Shown piece by piece: positions 35,262-44,541 of a DNA stretch of 64,000 nucleotides. Source of the DNA: Pseudoalteromonas undina (GTDB taxonomy: Bacteria; Pseudomonadota; Gammaproteobacteria; Enterobacterales; Alteromonadaceae); NCBI RefSeq assembly GCF_000238275.3, contig NZ_AHCF03000004.1:124001-188000 (forward strand), given 5' to 3'. Numbering within the stretch: the stretch's first letter is position 1; the number at the start of each line of letters is the position of its first letter. Both the position numbers and the translations under genes were made by a program. Under the pieces are notes generated by a model. That model ran no database searches. It was not told the DNA's origin and was given only the letters and a program-made list of their open reading frames with translations.

Positions 35262-36668
35262 ATGGGGCAAAGGTACCGATATACACTGGGCACGCAGGTG
35301 TATAATTTTAAAAATTTGGCGCAAGTAATGGCAAAAGCCACTCCTCATCGCTCAGGTGACAGGTTAGCGGGTGTTATTGCACAATCAGCGCAAGAGCGAG
35401 CGGTTGCCCAAATGACCTTAGCGGATATTCCGTTGAAGGCATTTTTAAATGAGGCACTGATTGCTTATGAAGACGATGAAATAACTCGCTTAATTATGGA
35501 CGATCACGATGCTAATGCATTTATGGCGATTGCTCATTTAACCGTGGGAGATTTTCGTAATTGGTTGTTAAGTGACTTTGCAACTTCCTCGGTACTTGCA
35601 AGTGTAAGACAGGGGATCACTCCGGAAATGGCTGCGGCTGTTAGCAAAATAATGCGTAATCAGGATCTTATCCTTATTGCTAAAAAATGCCATGTAACCA
35701 GTGCATTTAGAAACACCATTGGTTTACCTGGGCATTTATCCACGCGTTTACAACCTAATCATCCAACAGATGATATTAACGGCATTGCCGCCTGTATTTT
35801 AGATGGGTTGCTGTACGGTAATGGTGATGCGGTGATAGGTATAAACCCCGCAACCGACAACGTGGCGCAGGCTATTAAATTGATGACATTGATGGATGAG
35901 GTGATTCAAAAATATGAAATTCCTACCCAAAGCTGTGTGCTTACCCATGTCACTAATACGATTGAATGCATAGAAGCGGGGGCGCCAGTTGATTTAGTGT
36001 TTCAGTCTATTGGTGGAACAGAAGCCACCAATTCGAGTTTTGGTTTTAGTTTAAATACTTTAGCTGAGGCACAAGATGCCGCGCTGAGTTTAAAGCGTGG
36101 CACGGTAGGCAATAATGTGATGTATTTTGAAACAGGGCAAGGCAGCTCGCTTTCGGCTAATGCTCATCACGGGCTTGATCAGCAAACCTGCGAAACTCGC
36201 GCGTATGCCGTTGCACGAAAATTTAATCCGCTATTAGTTAATACGGTGGTGGGATTTATAGGCCCGGAGTATTTATTTGATGGCAAAGAAATTACCCGCG
36301 CGGGGCTTGAGGATCATTTTTGTGCCAAATTACTGGGTATTCCGATGGGATGTGACGTGTGTTACACCAATCATGCCGAGGCTGACCAAAATGATATGGA
36401 TAATTTACTTACGCTGCTTGGTGTAGCTGGGTGCTCGTTTGTGATGGGGATTCCGGGCTCCGATGACATTATGCTCAATTACCAAACTACCTCATTTCAT
36501 GATGCGTTATACGTGCGCCGAGTTCTAGGCTCTCGTCCCGCGCCAGAATTTGAAAAGTGGCTTACTAACATGAACATTATGAAAAACAGTAGCGATGTTA
36601 CTTTATCGCACAGTCTTCCCGCTGCATTTGCTAAGCCGTTAGATGCACTGGCGGGAGGCCGTTCATGA
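35262..36668 (+). CDS. eutB: Ethanolamine ammonia-lyase large subunit
   Basis: The 468-residue subunit, with EutC, splits ethanolamine into acetaldehyde and ammonia using adenosylcobalamin. It follows the E. coli EutB sequence closely: SGDRLAGVIAQSAQERAVAQ, AYEDDEITRLI, LSTRLQPNHPTDDI, GDAVIGINPATDNV, YFETGQGSSLSANAHHG, NTVVGFIGPEYL, GCDVCYTNHAEADQND and GSDDIMLNYQTTSFHD. GGAG lies 6 nt before ATG 35262. It overlaps eutC by 4 nt. No microcompartment gene is present. Confidence 0.95.
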   Translation: MGQRYRYTLGTQVYNFKNLAQVMAKATPHRSGDRLAGVIAQSAQERAVAQMTLADIPLKAFLNEALIAYEDDEITRLIMDDHDANAFMAIAHLTVGDFRNWLLSDFATSSVLASVRQGITPEMAAAVSKIMRNQDLILIAKKCHVTSAFRNTIGLPGHLSTRLQPNHPTDDINGIAACILDGLLYGNGDAVIGINPATDNVAQAIKLMTLMDEVIQKYEIPTQSCVLTHVTNTIECIEAGAPVDLVFQSIGGTEATNSSFGFSLNTLAEAQDAALSLKRGTVGNNVMYFETGQGSSLSANAHHGLDQQTCETRAYAVARKFNPLLVNTVVGFIGPEYLFDGKEITRAGLEDHFCAKLLGIPMGCDVCYTNHAEADQNDMDNLLTLLGVAGCSFVMGIPGSDDIMLNYQTTSFHDALYVRRVLGSRPAPEFEKWLTNMNIMKNSSDVTLSHSLPAAFAKPLDALAGGRS

Positions 36669-37537
36669 CTGCTGATTTTAAATCAAATGACCTTGCTAAT
36701 ACTGATCATAAAAATAATGGCAATGTGGTACACAACCCATGGCGTGACTTACGCCAGTTTACTGATGCTCGCATAGGACTTGGTCGAGCGGGTATTAGTT
36801 TACCAACCTCTGAAATGCTGGCGTTTCAACTGTCGCATGCGCAAGCGCGCGATGCAGTCAATTTTCCACTTGATATCAATGAAATGAAAGCAAAGTTAGC
36901 GACTGTTAATACAGCTAATGCGCGTGTATTGCATTTACATAGCCAAGCGGTTGATAGAGTTACTTATTTACAACGACCAGATTTGGGTCGAAAGCTAAAT
37001 GAGAATAGTCGTCAATTATTACTTGATTTTGTTGCTGAGCAACAGCAAAGCACCCAAGAAAAATACGACTTAGCAATTGTAGTCGCTGATGGTTTGTCAT
37101 CGTTGGCGGTTCAAAAAAATGCAGCTCCTTTTATAACTGAATTACTTTCACAGTTGAGCGTTAATAAGCCACTTACTTTTGCTCCAATCACCTTAGTTGA
37201 ACAAGGGCGAGTAGCCATTGGTGATGACATTGGTGAGTTATTGAATGCCCAAATTGTGATGGTGCTCATTGGTGAACGTCCTGGGCTTAGCTCACCAGAT
37301 AGCTTGGGGCTTTATTTAACCTGGGAGCCTAAAACAGGGCTTAACGATTCGCTGCGTAATTGTATATCTAATATTCGTCCTGCTGGTTTGCCCTATATCG
37401 ATGCGGCAAGACGGGCAGCCTACTTATTAAATGAAGCTAAAACATTAAAACTAACGGGAGTGAACTTAAAAGATCGGACACAGGATGATGTGATTGAGCA
37501 TCAACAATCGAGCCGTCATTTTTTAAATGCGGAATAA
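36665..37537 (+). CDS. eutC: Ethanolamine ammonia-lyase small subunit
   Basis: The 290-residue subunit completes the lyase and contributes to cobalamin binding. Family wording includes NPWRDLRQFTDARIGLGRAG near the N-terminus, the helix with LPTSEMLAFQLSHAQARDAV, LAIVVADGLSSLAVQKNA and VLIGERPGLSSPDSLGLYLT, then CISNIRPAGLPY. Its ATG overlaps the eutB stop (ATGA), so synthesis of the two subunits is coupled. Confidence 0.95.
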   Translation: MTADFKSNDLANTDHKNNGNVVHNPWRDLRQFTDARIGLGRAGISLPTSEMLAFQLSHAQARDAVNFPLDINEMKAKLATVNTANARVLHLHSQAVDRVTYLQRPDLGRKLNENSRQLLLDFVAEQQQSTQEKYDLAIVVADGLSSLAVQKNAAPFITELLSQLSVNKPLTFAPITLVEQGRVAIGDDIGELLNAQIVMVLIGERPGLSSPDSLGLYLTWEPKTGLNDSLRNCISNIRPAGLPYIDAARRAAYLLNEAKTLKLTGVNLKDRTQDDVIEHQQSSRHFLNAE

Positions 37538-37574
37538 CGGTAACTAAAAATAAAAAATCGATAAAGAGGATGTT

Positions 37575-38987
37575 ATGTCTACTAATAATTCAGAATACTT
37601 AGCAAAAAGGCAGCTCAAAGGTGGCACTGCAGGTTGGTTATTGCTGGCAGGGTTAGGGGTATCGTATGTTATTTCAGGTGACTTTGCTGGGTGGAACTTT
37701 GGTATTGCAGAAGCTGGCTGGGGCGGCTTCGCGATAGCTGCAGTGTTAATGGCGATTATGTATTTAACTTTGGTGTTATCGCTGGCTGAAATGTCAGCTG
37801 CTATTCCTGCTGCTGGAGGGGGTTATAGTTTTGCTCGTCAAGCAATGGGGCCAACGGGTGGTTATTTAACCGGTCTTGCGGTATTAATTGAATATGCGTT
37901 AGCACCGGCCGCCATTGTGATATTTATTGGCTCTGCAGTGGAGGCGTTAACGGGGTTCAATGGCCCATGGGTTTATGCACTATTTTATTTGGTGTTTGTA
38001 GGTATTCATTTAGCGGGTGTAGGTGAAGCGCTAAAAGTAATGATGGTCATAAGCGGTTTAGCGGTACTGGCTATTGTTGCAACGGCAGTGGTTTTAATTA
38101 CAAATTTTGATGCTACCAATTTATTTGATGTTGCAGTAACAGATGCCGCAGGTGCGAATGAATTTTTACCTTTGGGTTGGTATGGGGTGTGGGCTGCATT
38201 ACCTTTTGCTATGTGGTTGTTTTTAGCGGTTGAAGGCGTGCCATTGGCGGCTGAAGAAGCAAAAGATCCGGCTAAAGATGTACCTAAAGGTATTATTGGC
38301 GCTATGGTATTTTTATTGTTTACTGCGTTGTTAGTGGTTGTGTTAGTACCCGGCGCAGCAGGTGCAACAGCAATGGGCGCAAGTGCAGTTCCGCTGGTAG
38401 ATGCGTTAAATGCGACAGGCAATAGCGATTTAGCAACCGTGGTTAATATACTGGGATTAGCAGGGCTGGTGGCTTCATTTTTCTCTATTATTTATGGCTA
38501 TAGTCGGTTGGTGTTTGCGTTATCGCGTGCAGGATATTTACCGCGTTCGTTATCAATTACTACAGTGCGTAAAGTGCCAGCACGAGCGCTTATTGTACCT
38601 GCTGTATTTGGTTTTTTAGCTTCACTAAGTGGTGAGGGCGATTTAATGTTAGCTATGGCGGTGGTTGGTGCAACAGTATCGTATGCGTTAATGGCGTTCA
38701 GTCATATAATGTTGCGCTTAAAACAACCCGACTTACCTCGACCTTATAAAACGCCTGGCGGCATTGTCACTTCAAGCATAGCATTGTGTTTATCCTTGAT
38801 TGCTCTGACCGGTGTGTACGCCTTTGACCCCCGTGCTTTTTTATACACTATGGTGCTGTTTATAGTCGGTGCGGCGTATTACTTTGGCTTTAGCTCTAAA
38901 CATTTAGTGGCCAAAAGTGCAGATGAGGAGTTTGCTATGCTCGCTGATGCTGAGGCCGGTTTAAATACAGCGATAAGTGAGGGGTAA
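37575..38987 (+). CDS. eat: Ethanolamine permease (APC superfamily)
   Basis: The 470-residue carrier has 12 predicted helices of the amino acid-polyamine-organocation fold. It begins with GGTAGWLLLAGLGVSYVISG and GDFAGWNFG, wording typical of ethanolamine permeases, and contains the FLAVEGVPLAAEEAKDPAKD helix-8 segment. GAGGA lies 7 nt before ATG 37575 and the gene follows eutC by 37 nt, so it is in the same operon and supplies substrate to the lyase. Confidence 0.9.
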   Translation: MSTNNSEYLAKRQLKGGTAGWLLLAGLGVSYVISGDFAGWNFGIAEAGWGGFAIAAVLMAIMYLTLVLSLAEMSAAIPAAGGGYSFARQAMGPTGGYLTGLAVLIEYALAPAAIVIFIGSAVEALTGFNGPWVYALFYLVFVGIHLAGVGEALKVMMVISGLAVLAIVATAVVLITNFDATNLFDVAVTDAAGANEFLPLGWYGVWAALPFAMWLFLAVEGVPLAAEEAKDPAKDVPKGIIGAMVFLLFTALLVVVLVPGAAGATAMGASAVPLVDALNATGNSDLATVVNILGLAGLVASFFSIIYGYSRLVFALSRAGYLPRSLSITTVRKVPARALIVPAVFGFLASLSGEGDLMLAMAVVGATVSYALMAFSHIMLRLKQPDLPRPYKTPGGIVTSSIALCLSLIALTGVYAFDPRAFLYTMVLFIVGAAYYFGFSSKHLVAKSADEEFAMLADAEAGLNTAISEG

Positions 38988-39041
38988 TTTTCATTTACCA
39001 AAATAACTCATGTGGCTTTAACCTTCGAAGAGTTTGTAATG

Positions 39042-39072
39042 GCGCGGTAAGTTTTAACTTACCGCGCTTTTT
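39042..39072 (+). terminator. Intrinsic terminator of the eut operon
   Basis: GCGCGGTAAG (39042-39051) pairs perfectly with CTTACCGCGC (39058-39067) and is followed by TTTTTA. Confidence 0.88.
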
Positions 39073-39187
39073 ATTGTAAATAAATTCAGTAATACAGAAG
39101 GTATATTCAAAAAGTAGGCCGTTTTTAATACAACACTGCGCTGACCCTTTGTTACAGCGCAGAAGTGAATTATATGGTTAACCTAAG

Positions 39188-40204
39188 CTAAAGAGGACGT
39201 GCGGTAGAGTCTCTTACGACAAGTTCAGGAGTGTATAGTTTTATAATATCGCGGTCATTGCCATTACGAATTTGGGCTATTAACAAGCTGGCCGCATCTT
39301 CGGCAATTTTATTATTAGGCTGATGAGCTGTGGTGAGTTTTGGCCAGGTTTGACGCGAGAATGGACTATCCTCAAACCCTGTTATAGAAAGCTCGCTGGG
39401 TATATCAATGTTCATTAATCTGGCTGCAAATAACGCACCGGCGGCTATTTCATCATTACATGAGACAATAGCGGTTGGCCTATTTGTTTGGCTAATGAGT
39501 GTTTTAGCGCCCTCAACCCCCGACTCAAATGAATATTCGCCATCAATAATTAAGCTTGGATCTATAGTAATGTCGTATTGGGTTAGCGCTGCTTTGTAAC
39601 CTTCCAAGCGCTCTTTGGTCGAGTTATGCTCGCTGCCACCGGCTAAAAAGCCAATGCGCGCGTGGCCGTTATTAATTAGATGCTCAGTAATTGACTTTGA
39701 GGCGAGATTATCGTCAATCATAATACAGGGTGTTAATGAGTCAGGCGCGTCGTGCCCTGATAAAATACGCACAACTTTTAGGTCTAGTTGAGTTAGCTTT
39801 TCAACAAACTCAGGCATTTCAGAAAAGGGCGGGGTGAGTAAGATTCCCGCGATACGAGTGCGTTTAATCATATTAGTAATTTCATCAAAAATATGCGCTT
39901 CTTTGGCATCACATGGGTGAATAAGTAGTTCAAACCCCTGCTTTTTGCACGCATCTAAAATACCATTTTGCATGTCGATAATGTAGTACGCATTAGGATT
40001 GTCGTATATGTAAGCTATGCTGTAAGCTTTTGTTCCTGCAAGACTTCTTGCTGCTAAGTTTGGCTGAAAGTTCAACTTTTCGACTGATGCCATAACTCTT
40101 TCACGGGTATTGTCACGGACCGAGGTTTCGTTATTTATTACTCTTGATACCGTTTTTATTGATACCCCGGCATCTTTTGCCACGTCGTTTATTGTTGTTC
40201 TCAT
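39188..40204 (-). CDS. nagR: LacI-family repressor, probable GlcNAc regulator
   Basis: The 338-residue protein has an N-terminal LacI helix-turn-helix (TINDVAKDAGVSIKTVSRVI), the hinge helix (PNLAARSLAGTKAYSIAYIY) and a periplasmic-binding-type ligand domain. It is divergent from the hexosaminidase gene of the GlcNAc module, the position NagR occupies in Shewanella and other Alteromonadales. Two identical palindromes in the module (40527-40542 and 43528-43543) are the likely operators. A GlcNAc or GlcNAc-6-phosphate inducer is inferred. Confidence 0.85.
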   Translation of the reverse strand: MRTTINDVAKDAGVSIKTVSRVINNETSVRDNTRERVMASVEKLNFQPNLAARSLAGTKAYSIAYIYDNPNAYYIIDMQNGILDACKKQGFELLIHPCDAKEAHIFDEITNMIKRTRIAGILLTPPFSEMPEFVEKLTQLDLKVVRILSGHDAPDSLTPCIMIDDNLASKSITEHLINNGHARIGFLAGGSEHNSTKERLEGYKAALTQYDITIDPSLIIDGEYSFESGVEGAKTLISQTNRPTAIVSCNDEIAAGALFAARLMNIDIPSELSITGFEDSPFSRQTWPKLTTAHQPNNKIAEDAASLLIAQIRNGNDRDIIKLYTPELVVRDSTARPL

Positions 40205-40775
40205 AGGCTTAATAGACCTTTATATATCATTTTAGGTACTAATTTATCTTTATCGGTTAACGACTACAGCAAGAGTAGTTAACAGTACTCGGTTTTTATT
40301 ATTTGACGACTAAATTATAAAGACATCATTGAATATTAACAGTTAATTTATACGCCTTTCTTGTGAGAATGGTAGATAAAGTTTTAGGTAATAATTTAGT
40401 AATATTTAAATTTAATTTAAATACAATGGTTTAAAAGAATATTAAGCTCACACTTGTAAATTTTTTGTATCTTTTTTGCCCTTCTGTGTAGCTATAAAAG
40501 AAAAAAAAGGATACATTAACAGCTTAATGACAGCGTTGTCATAAATTAAAGCGCAATGTTAATTATTATTTAGAACCTACATAGTGGATTGTTTGGCTGA
40601 GGTAGCAATTACTAGATATGAATAGTGATTAACTTAAAGCATAAAATATTTTTTAGCTGATGGTACATTATAAACTAACCGCACTAAGAATAAATGCATT
40701 CAAAAATCGATTTAATTTTTAGCATTTGAAAGAGATGCTTGAGTGACTAAGTTAATAATAAAGGGAGAGTAGCGA
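40205..40775. other. Divergent control region of the GlcNAc module
   Basis: This 571-bp AT-rich region has no convincing gene. It contains the operator at 40527-40542, about 234 bp before the hexosaminidase start and 322 bp before nagR. GGGAGAG lies 7-8 nt before the hexosaminidase ATG. The long distance between operator and gene suggests a long 5' leader. Confidence 0.5.
40527..40542. promoter_or_regulatory. Palindromic operator, probable NagR site 1
   Basis: ATGACAGCGTTGTCAT is a near-perfect 16-bp palindrome of LacI type with a central CG. Its reverse complement is identical to the sequence at 43528-43543, the other promoter of the GlcNAc module. Confidence 0.8.
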
Positions 40776-43466
40776 ATGAAGATTAAATCATTACTGACAG
40801 CATGCTGCTTAGCACTAGGTTTAAGTGCATGTCAGGGCAATGTTGAAGGACAAAAAACGGCATCGGTTCAGCTAAGCCCTGCAAACGATAGTGCGGTGGA
40901 GTTACTTGCTAAAACATTACAAATAAAATATCAGCAAGTTGATAACCGCCCATCAGCACAGTGCGATCCAGATATTGAAAACGGTCACTGTTTTAAAGCG
41001 AATTTACATTTAACTGCCAACTCGGCGATTAACGTTGACCAATGGAAAATTTACTTTAGTCAAATTACGCCAATACAAAAGTCGATTAGCGATGAATTTA
41101 CTATTAAACACGTTAATGGTGATATTCATGTCATTGAGCTTAAAGATGGGTTTACTGGCTTTAAAGCCGGTGAGACTAAAACGATTACTTTTTATGCGCA
41201 TTTTTGGTCATTATCGCAAAGCGACGCTATTCCTAACTATATCGTGGTGAATAATAACGACACTGCTAAAGTGATTGAAAGTACAAAGCCTAAAATTGAC
41301 CCAGATACGGGCTTAGAGCTATTACCTCATGTAGAACCTTATACCGATTACACTCGTCAGTTTAAACGTACTGCGGGCGACAAAACACAGTGGCTTACTG
41401 CTGAGCGCTTGTTTGAGCGTAATGAAAAGTATGACTTTTCAGCTTATTTAACCTCGCAAAATCAAGTGAGTAATGTCATTGCTCAGCAAATTATACCCAC
41501 CCCACGCGTTAGCGAGTTTAGTCAAACTCAAACACTTGATATTAGCCAAGGGCTTAATATTAATTATGCAGAAGTTAATAAATCAAGTGCATTAGCTGCA
41601 ATCGAGCGGCTGGAACTACTAGGTATTAATTTAAACGATGATGCAGCGGCAATTAAGGTCACACTTAATTCCACTGTTAAAAAAGATCAGCTTAATGGTA
41701 GTTATAAATTAGCAATTAAAGCCGATGAGGTTGTAATCGATGCAGTTGACGAAACGGGTGTTTTTTATGCTCTGCAAAGTTTAGCGAGCTTATATCAGGT
41801 TAACAGTAATATATTACCTGTGGGAGAAATTACTGATGCGCCGCATTACCAGTTTAGAGGTGTGTTGGTTGATGTAGCGCGAAACTTTCGTGATAAAGGC
41901 TTTATTTTAAAGTTACTTGATCAAATGGCTGCTTATAAACTTAACAAGCTACATTTACACTTAGGTGATGATGAAGGCTGGCGTTTAGAAATTCCATCAC
42001 TGCCTGAACTTACAGATATAGGTGCAAAGCGTTGTTTTGATCAAAGCGAGCAGCAATGTTTAATGCCACAGCTAGGCGCAGGGCTTGACACTTCAAGCGC
42101 AGCAAACGGCTATTATTCGGTAGCTGATTACCAAGAAATACTTAAAGCGGCGAGTGCGCGTCACATTCAGGTGATCCCATCGCTTGATATGCCAGGACAT
42201 TCTCGCGCTGCGATTAAATCTATGCAAGCGCGTTATAATAAATACATACAACAAGGCGATAAACAAAAAGCCGAACAGTTTTTACTTTATGACCCGCTTG
42301 ATACAACGCTCTATTCGTCGGTACAGCACTACAACGACAATACCATTAATGTGTGTTTAGACTCATCCTATGCGTTTATCCGTGAAGTAATGGAACAAGT
42401 AAAAAGTATTCATAGTGAGGCACAGCACCCGCTAACTCGTTATCACATAGGTGCCGATGAAACCGCCGGAGCATGGGTCGATTCACCTGCTTGTGCTGAT
42501 TTTATTAAACAAAATAAGTTAGAAATTACCGAAGCAGGTCAGCTGGGCAGTTATTTTATTGAACGTATCGCTAATATGTTGGCTGATATGAATATTGAAA
42601 CCGCAGCATGGAGCGATGGCTTATCGCATACTAACCCAGAGAATATGCCAGAGGTTGTGCAAGGTAATATTTGGGATTTATTAATGTGGAATGGCCATCA
42701 GCGTGCACATGAATTTGCCAATAGAAATTGGCAAGCAGTGCTTTCGTCGCCAGATGTGCTGTATTTTGACTTTCCGTATGAGGCAGACCCACAAGAGCAT
42801 GGTTATTACTGGGCTTCAAGGCACATAAATACTGAGAAAATATTTCAGTTTATGCCAGATAATTTGCCTATTCATGCTGAATTTTGGCTTGATAGAGAAG
42901 ATAAGCCTTATGTAGCTGATGACACATTACAGCATGATAAGCAAGGCAAGGTCGTATCCGCGCCTTTAGCTAAAGATAAACGTTTTGTGGGTATTCAGGG
43001 TCAATTATGGAGCGAAAATACGCGTACCAATAATATGGCTGAATATAAGCTATTCCCACGATTATTATCGCTGGCACAGCGCGCTTGGCATAAAGCAGAT
43101 TGGGCTGTACCGTATGATCACAATGGCTTTGTTTACAGCCAACAAAAAAATCGCTTTAGCTCTGAATTAAAACAGCAGCGCGATCAGCAATGGCAAACTT
43201 TTGCTGCTACCATGGGGCTAAAAGAATTTGCCAAGTTAGAACGTGCTGATGTGCATTATCGTCTTGCAAATGCAGGTGCTAAAATTGAGAATAGCATGTT
43301 GTACGCCAATATTGCTTACCCTGGTTTAGTGATTGAATACAAACAAGGTGATGAGCAATGGCAAACCTACACACAACCTGTCAAAGTAACACAAGATGTA
43401 TGGGTTCGATCTAAGACTCCATCAGCTAGTCGTGTAAGCAGAAAGCTTAAAGTAACGCACCGTTAA
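40776..43466 (+). CDS. Beta-N-acetylhexosaminidase (GH20 chitobiase), lipoprotein
   Basis: The 896-residue enzyme releases GlcNAc from chitobiose and chitooligosaccharides. It starts with a lipoprotein signal (lipobox LSAC, Cys about 19). Domains in order are a chitobiase N-terminal carbohydrate-binding domain (about 45-180), a GH20b domain (about 240-350), the GH20 barrel (about 355-790) with the catalytic Asp-Glu pair in HIGADETAGAW (D561-E562), and a C-terminal chitobiase domain. It should be anchored to the periplasmic face or outer membrane. The operator at 40527 lies upstream, and a terminator hairpin overlaps its stop codon. Confidence 0.93.
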   Translation: MKIKSLLTACCLALGLSACQGNVEGQKTASVQLSPANDSAVELLAKTLQIKYQQVDNRPSAQCDPDIENGHCFKANLHLTANSAINVDQWKIYFSQITPIQKSISDEFTIKHVNGDIHVIELKDGFTGFKAGETKTITFYAHFWSLSQSDAIPNYIVVNNNDTAKVIESTKPKIDPDTGLELLPHVEPYTDYTRQFKRTAGDKTQWLTAERLFERNEKYDFSAYLTSQNQVSNVIAQQIIPTPRVSEFSQTQTLDISQGLNINYAEVNKSSALAAIERLELLGINLNDDAAAIKVTLNSTVKKDQLNGSYKLAIKADEVVIDAVDETGVFYALQSLASLYQVNSNILPVGEITDAPHYQFRGVLVDVARNFRDKGFILKLLDQMAAYKLNKLHLHLGDDEGWRLEIPSLPELTDIGAKRCFDQSEQQCLMPQLGAGLDTSSAANGYYSVADYQEILKAASARHIQVIPSLDMPGHSRAAIKSMQARYNKYIQQGDKQKAEQFLLYDPLDTTLYSSVQHYNDNTINVCLDSSYAFIREVMEQVKSIHSEAQHPLTRYHIGADETAGAWVDSPACADFIKQNKLEITEAGQLGSYFIERIANMLADMNIETAAWSDGLSHTNPENMPEVVQGNIWDLLMWNGHQRAHEFANRNWQAVLSSPDVLYFDFPYEADPQEHGYYWASRHINTEKIFQFMPDNLPIHAEFWLDREDKPYVADDTLQHDKQGKVVSAPLAKDKRFVGIQGQLWSENTRTNNMAEYKLFPRLLSLAQRAWHKADWAVPYDHNGFVYSQQKNRFSSELKQQRDQQWQTFAATMGLKEFAKLERADVHYRLANAGAKIENSMLYANIAYPGLVIEYKQGDEQWQTYTQPVKVTQDVWVRSKTPSASRVSRKLKVTHR

Positions 43467-43477
43467 GGTGCGTTTTT
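43455..43477 (+). terminator. Terminator overlapping the hexosaminidase stop
   Basis: ACGCACC (43455-43461) pairs with GGTGCGT (43467-43473) around GTTAA, which contains the TAA stop codon. TTTTT follows. Confidence 0.85.
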
Positions 43478-43527
43478 CCGTTAAATTATTGACGATTGAA
43501 GAAGTTATTTATTTGTAAATAAAAATA

Positions 43528-43543
43528 ATGACAACGCTGTCAT
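43528..43543. promoter_or_regulatory. Palindromic operator, probable NagR site 2
   Basis: ATGACAACGCTGTCAT is the exact reverse complement of the site at 40527-40542. It lies 87 bp before nagK, within the expected promoter of the nagK-B-A-P operon. Confidence 0.82.
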
Positions 43544-43629
43544 TTGTGCTAGTATAAGATTCATACAGTATGACAGTCCGGCTTTATTTTAGTGTTTTGC
43601 AAAACGGTCGAACAACTTAAGAGGCAAAA

Positions 43630-44541
43630 ATGATCACCAACAATATTAAAAACAATCAACTCTTTGTGGGGATCGATGGCGGAGGCACTAAATGTAAAGC
43701 AATTATCGTCAATAGCTGTAATAACATAGTCGGCACCGGTGTGGCAGGCCCAGGTAACCCGTTACATGGTTTTAATCAAGCAACTCATTCTATTGAGCAA
43801 TCAGCGCGTTTAGCATTACAAGATGCAGGGCTTAAAGATACGCCTTTATCTGAGCTTATTGCAGGGGTTGGCCTAGCAGGGGTTAACTTACCAAGTTTGC
43901 ATAATCAAATGACACAATGGCAACACCCATTTAAAGCCATGCACTTAACTACTGATTTACTTATTGCTTGTATGGGCGCTCATCAGGGCGAGGATGGCGC
44001 AGTGATGATTGCTGGCACGGGTTCGTGTGGATTTTCATACGTTAATGGCCAATCGTTTATGATTGGTGGTCATGGCTTTCCACATGGTGACAAAGGCAGT
44101 GGTGCATGGATTGGCTTTACTGCTTGTCAGTATGTGCTGCTTAGCCTAGATAAATTAATCCCAAGTGGTGCGCTTACTAACTTGTTAATGAAGTATTTAG
44201 AAGTCAGCGATGCAATGCAACTTGTTGAAGTGATTGCCAATAAGCCTGCAGCCTTTTTTGCGCAACTTGCAGGTTGTGTTTTTCAATCAGCACAGGCGAA
44301 CGATGCCACAGCAATTGCCATTTTAAAAGAAGGTGGCGCTTATTTAAGCGACATTGCACGACAATTATTAGATAAAAACCCACCAAGGCTTTCGTTTATT
44401 GGTGGCTTATCAACCGTGATGACAACATGGTTAGACCCAGACATACAAGCTATTTTATCAGCCCCATTATCGTCACCAGAAATGGGGTCTGTACTTTACG
44501 CTAAACAACAGCACGTTAATTACAGCAGCCAGGAGTTATGA
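43630..44541 (+). CDS. nagK: N-acetylglucosamine kinase (BadF/BadG/BcrA ATPase family)
   Basis: The 303-residue kinase phosphorylates imported GlcNAc to GlcNAc-6-phosphate. It shows the ASKHA phosphate-1 motif FVGIDGGGTKCKAII, a second phosphate loop in MIAGTGSCGFSYVNG and the glycine-rich GGHGFPHGDKGSGAWIG. This is the BadF-type kinase used by Shewanella and relatives in place of a phosphotransferase system. GAGG lies just before ATG 43630. It overlaps nagB by 4 nt. Confidence 0.92.
   Translation: MITNNIKNNQLFVGIDGGGTKCKAIIVNSCNNIVGTGVAGPGNPLHGFNQATHSIEQSARLALQDAGLKDTPLSELIAGVGLAGVNLPSLHNQMTQWQHPFKAMHLTTDLLIACMGAHQGEDGAVMIAGTGSCGFSYVNGQSFMIGGHGFPHGDKGSGAWIGFTACQYVLLSLDKLIPSGALTNLLMKYLEVSDAMQLVEVIANKPAAFFAQLAGCVFQSAQANDATAIAILKEGGAYLSDIARQLLDKNPPRLSFIGGLSTVMTTWLDPDIQAILSAPLSSPEMGSVLYAKQQHVNYSSQEL

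Noticed and set aside
38006..38422. 138-residue frame antisense to the ethanolamine permease gene
   Set aside because: Ala/Asn-rich shadow of a hydrophobic membrane-protein gene; no family pattern.
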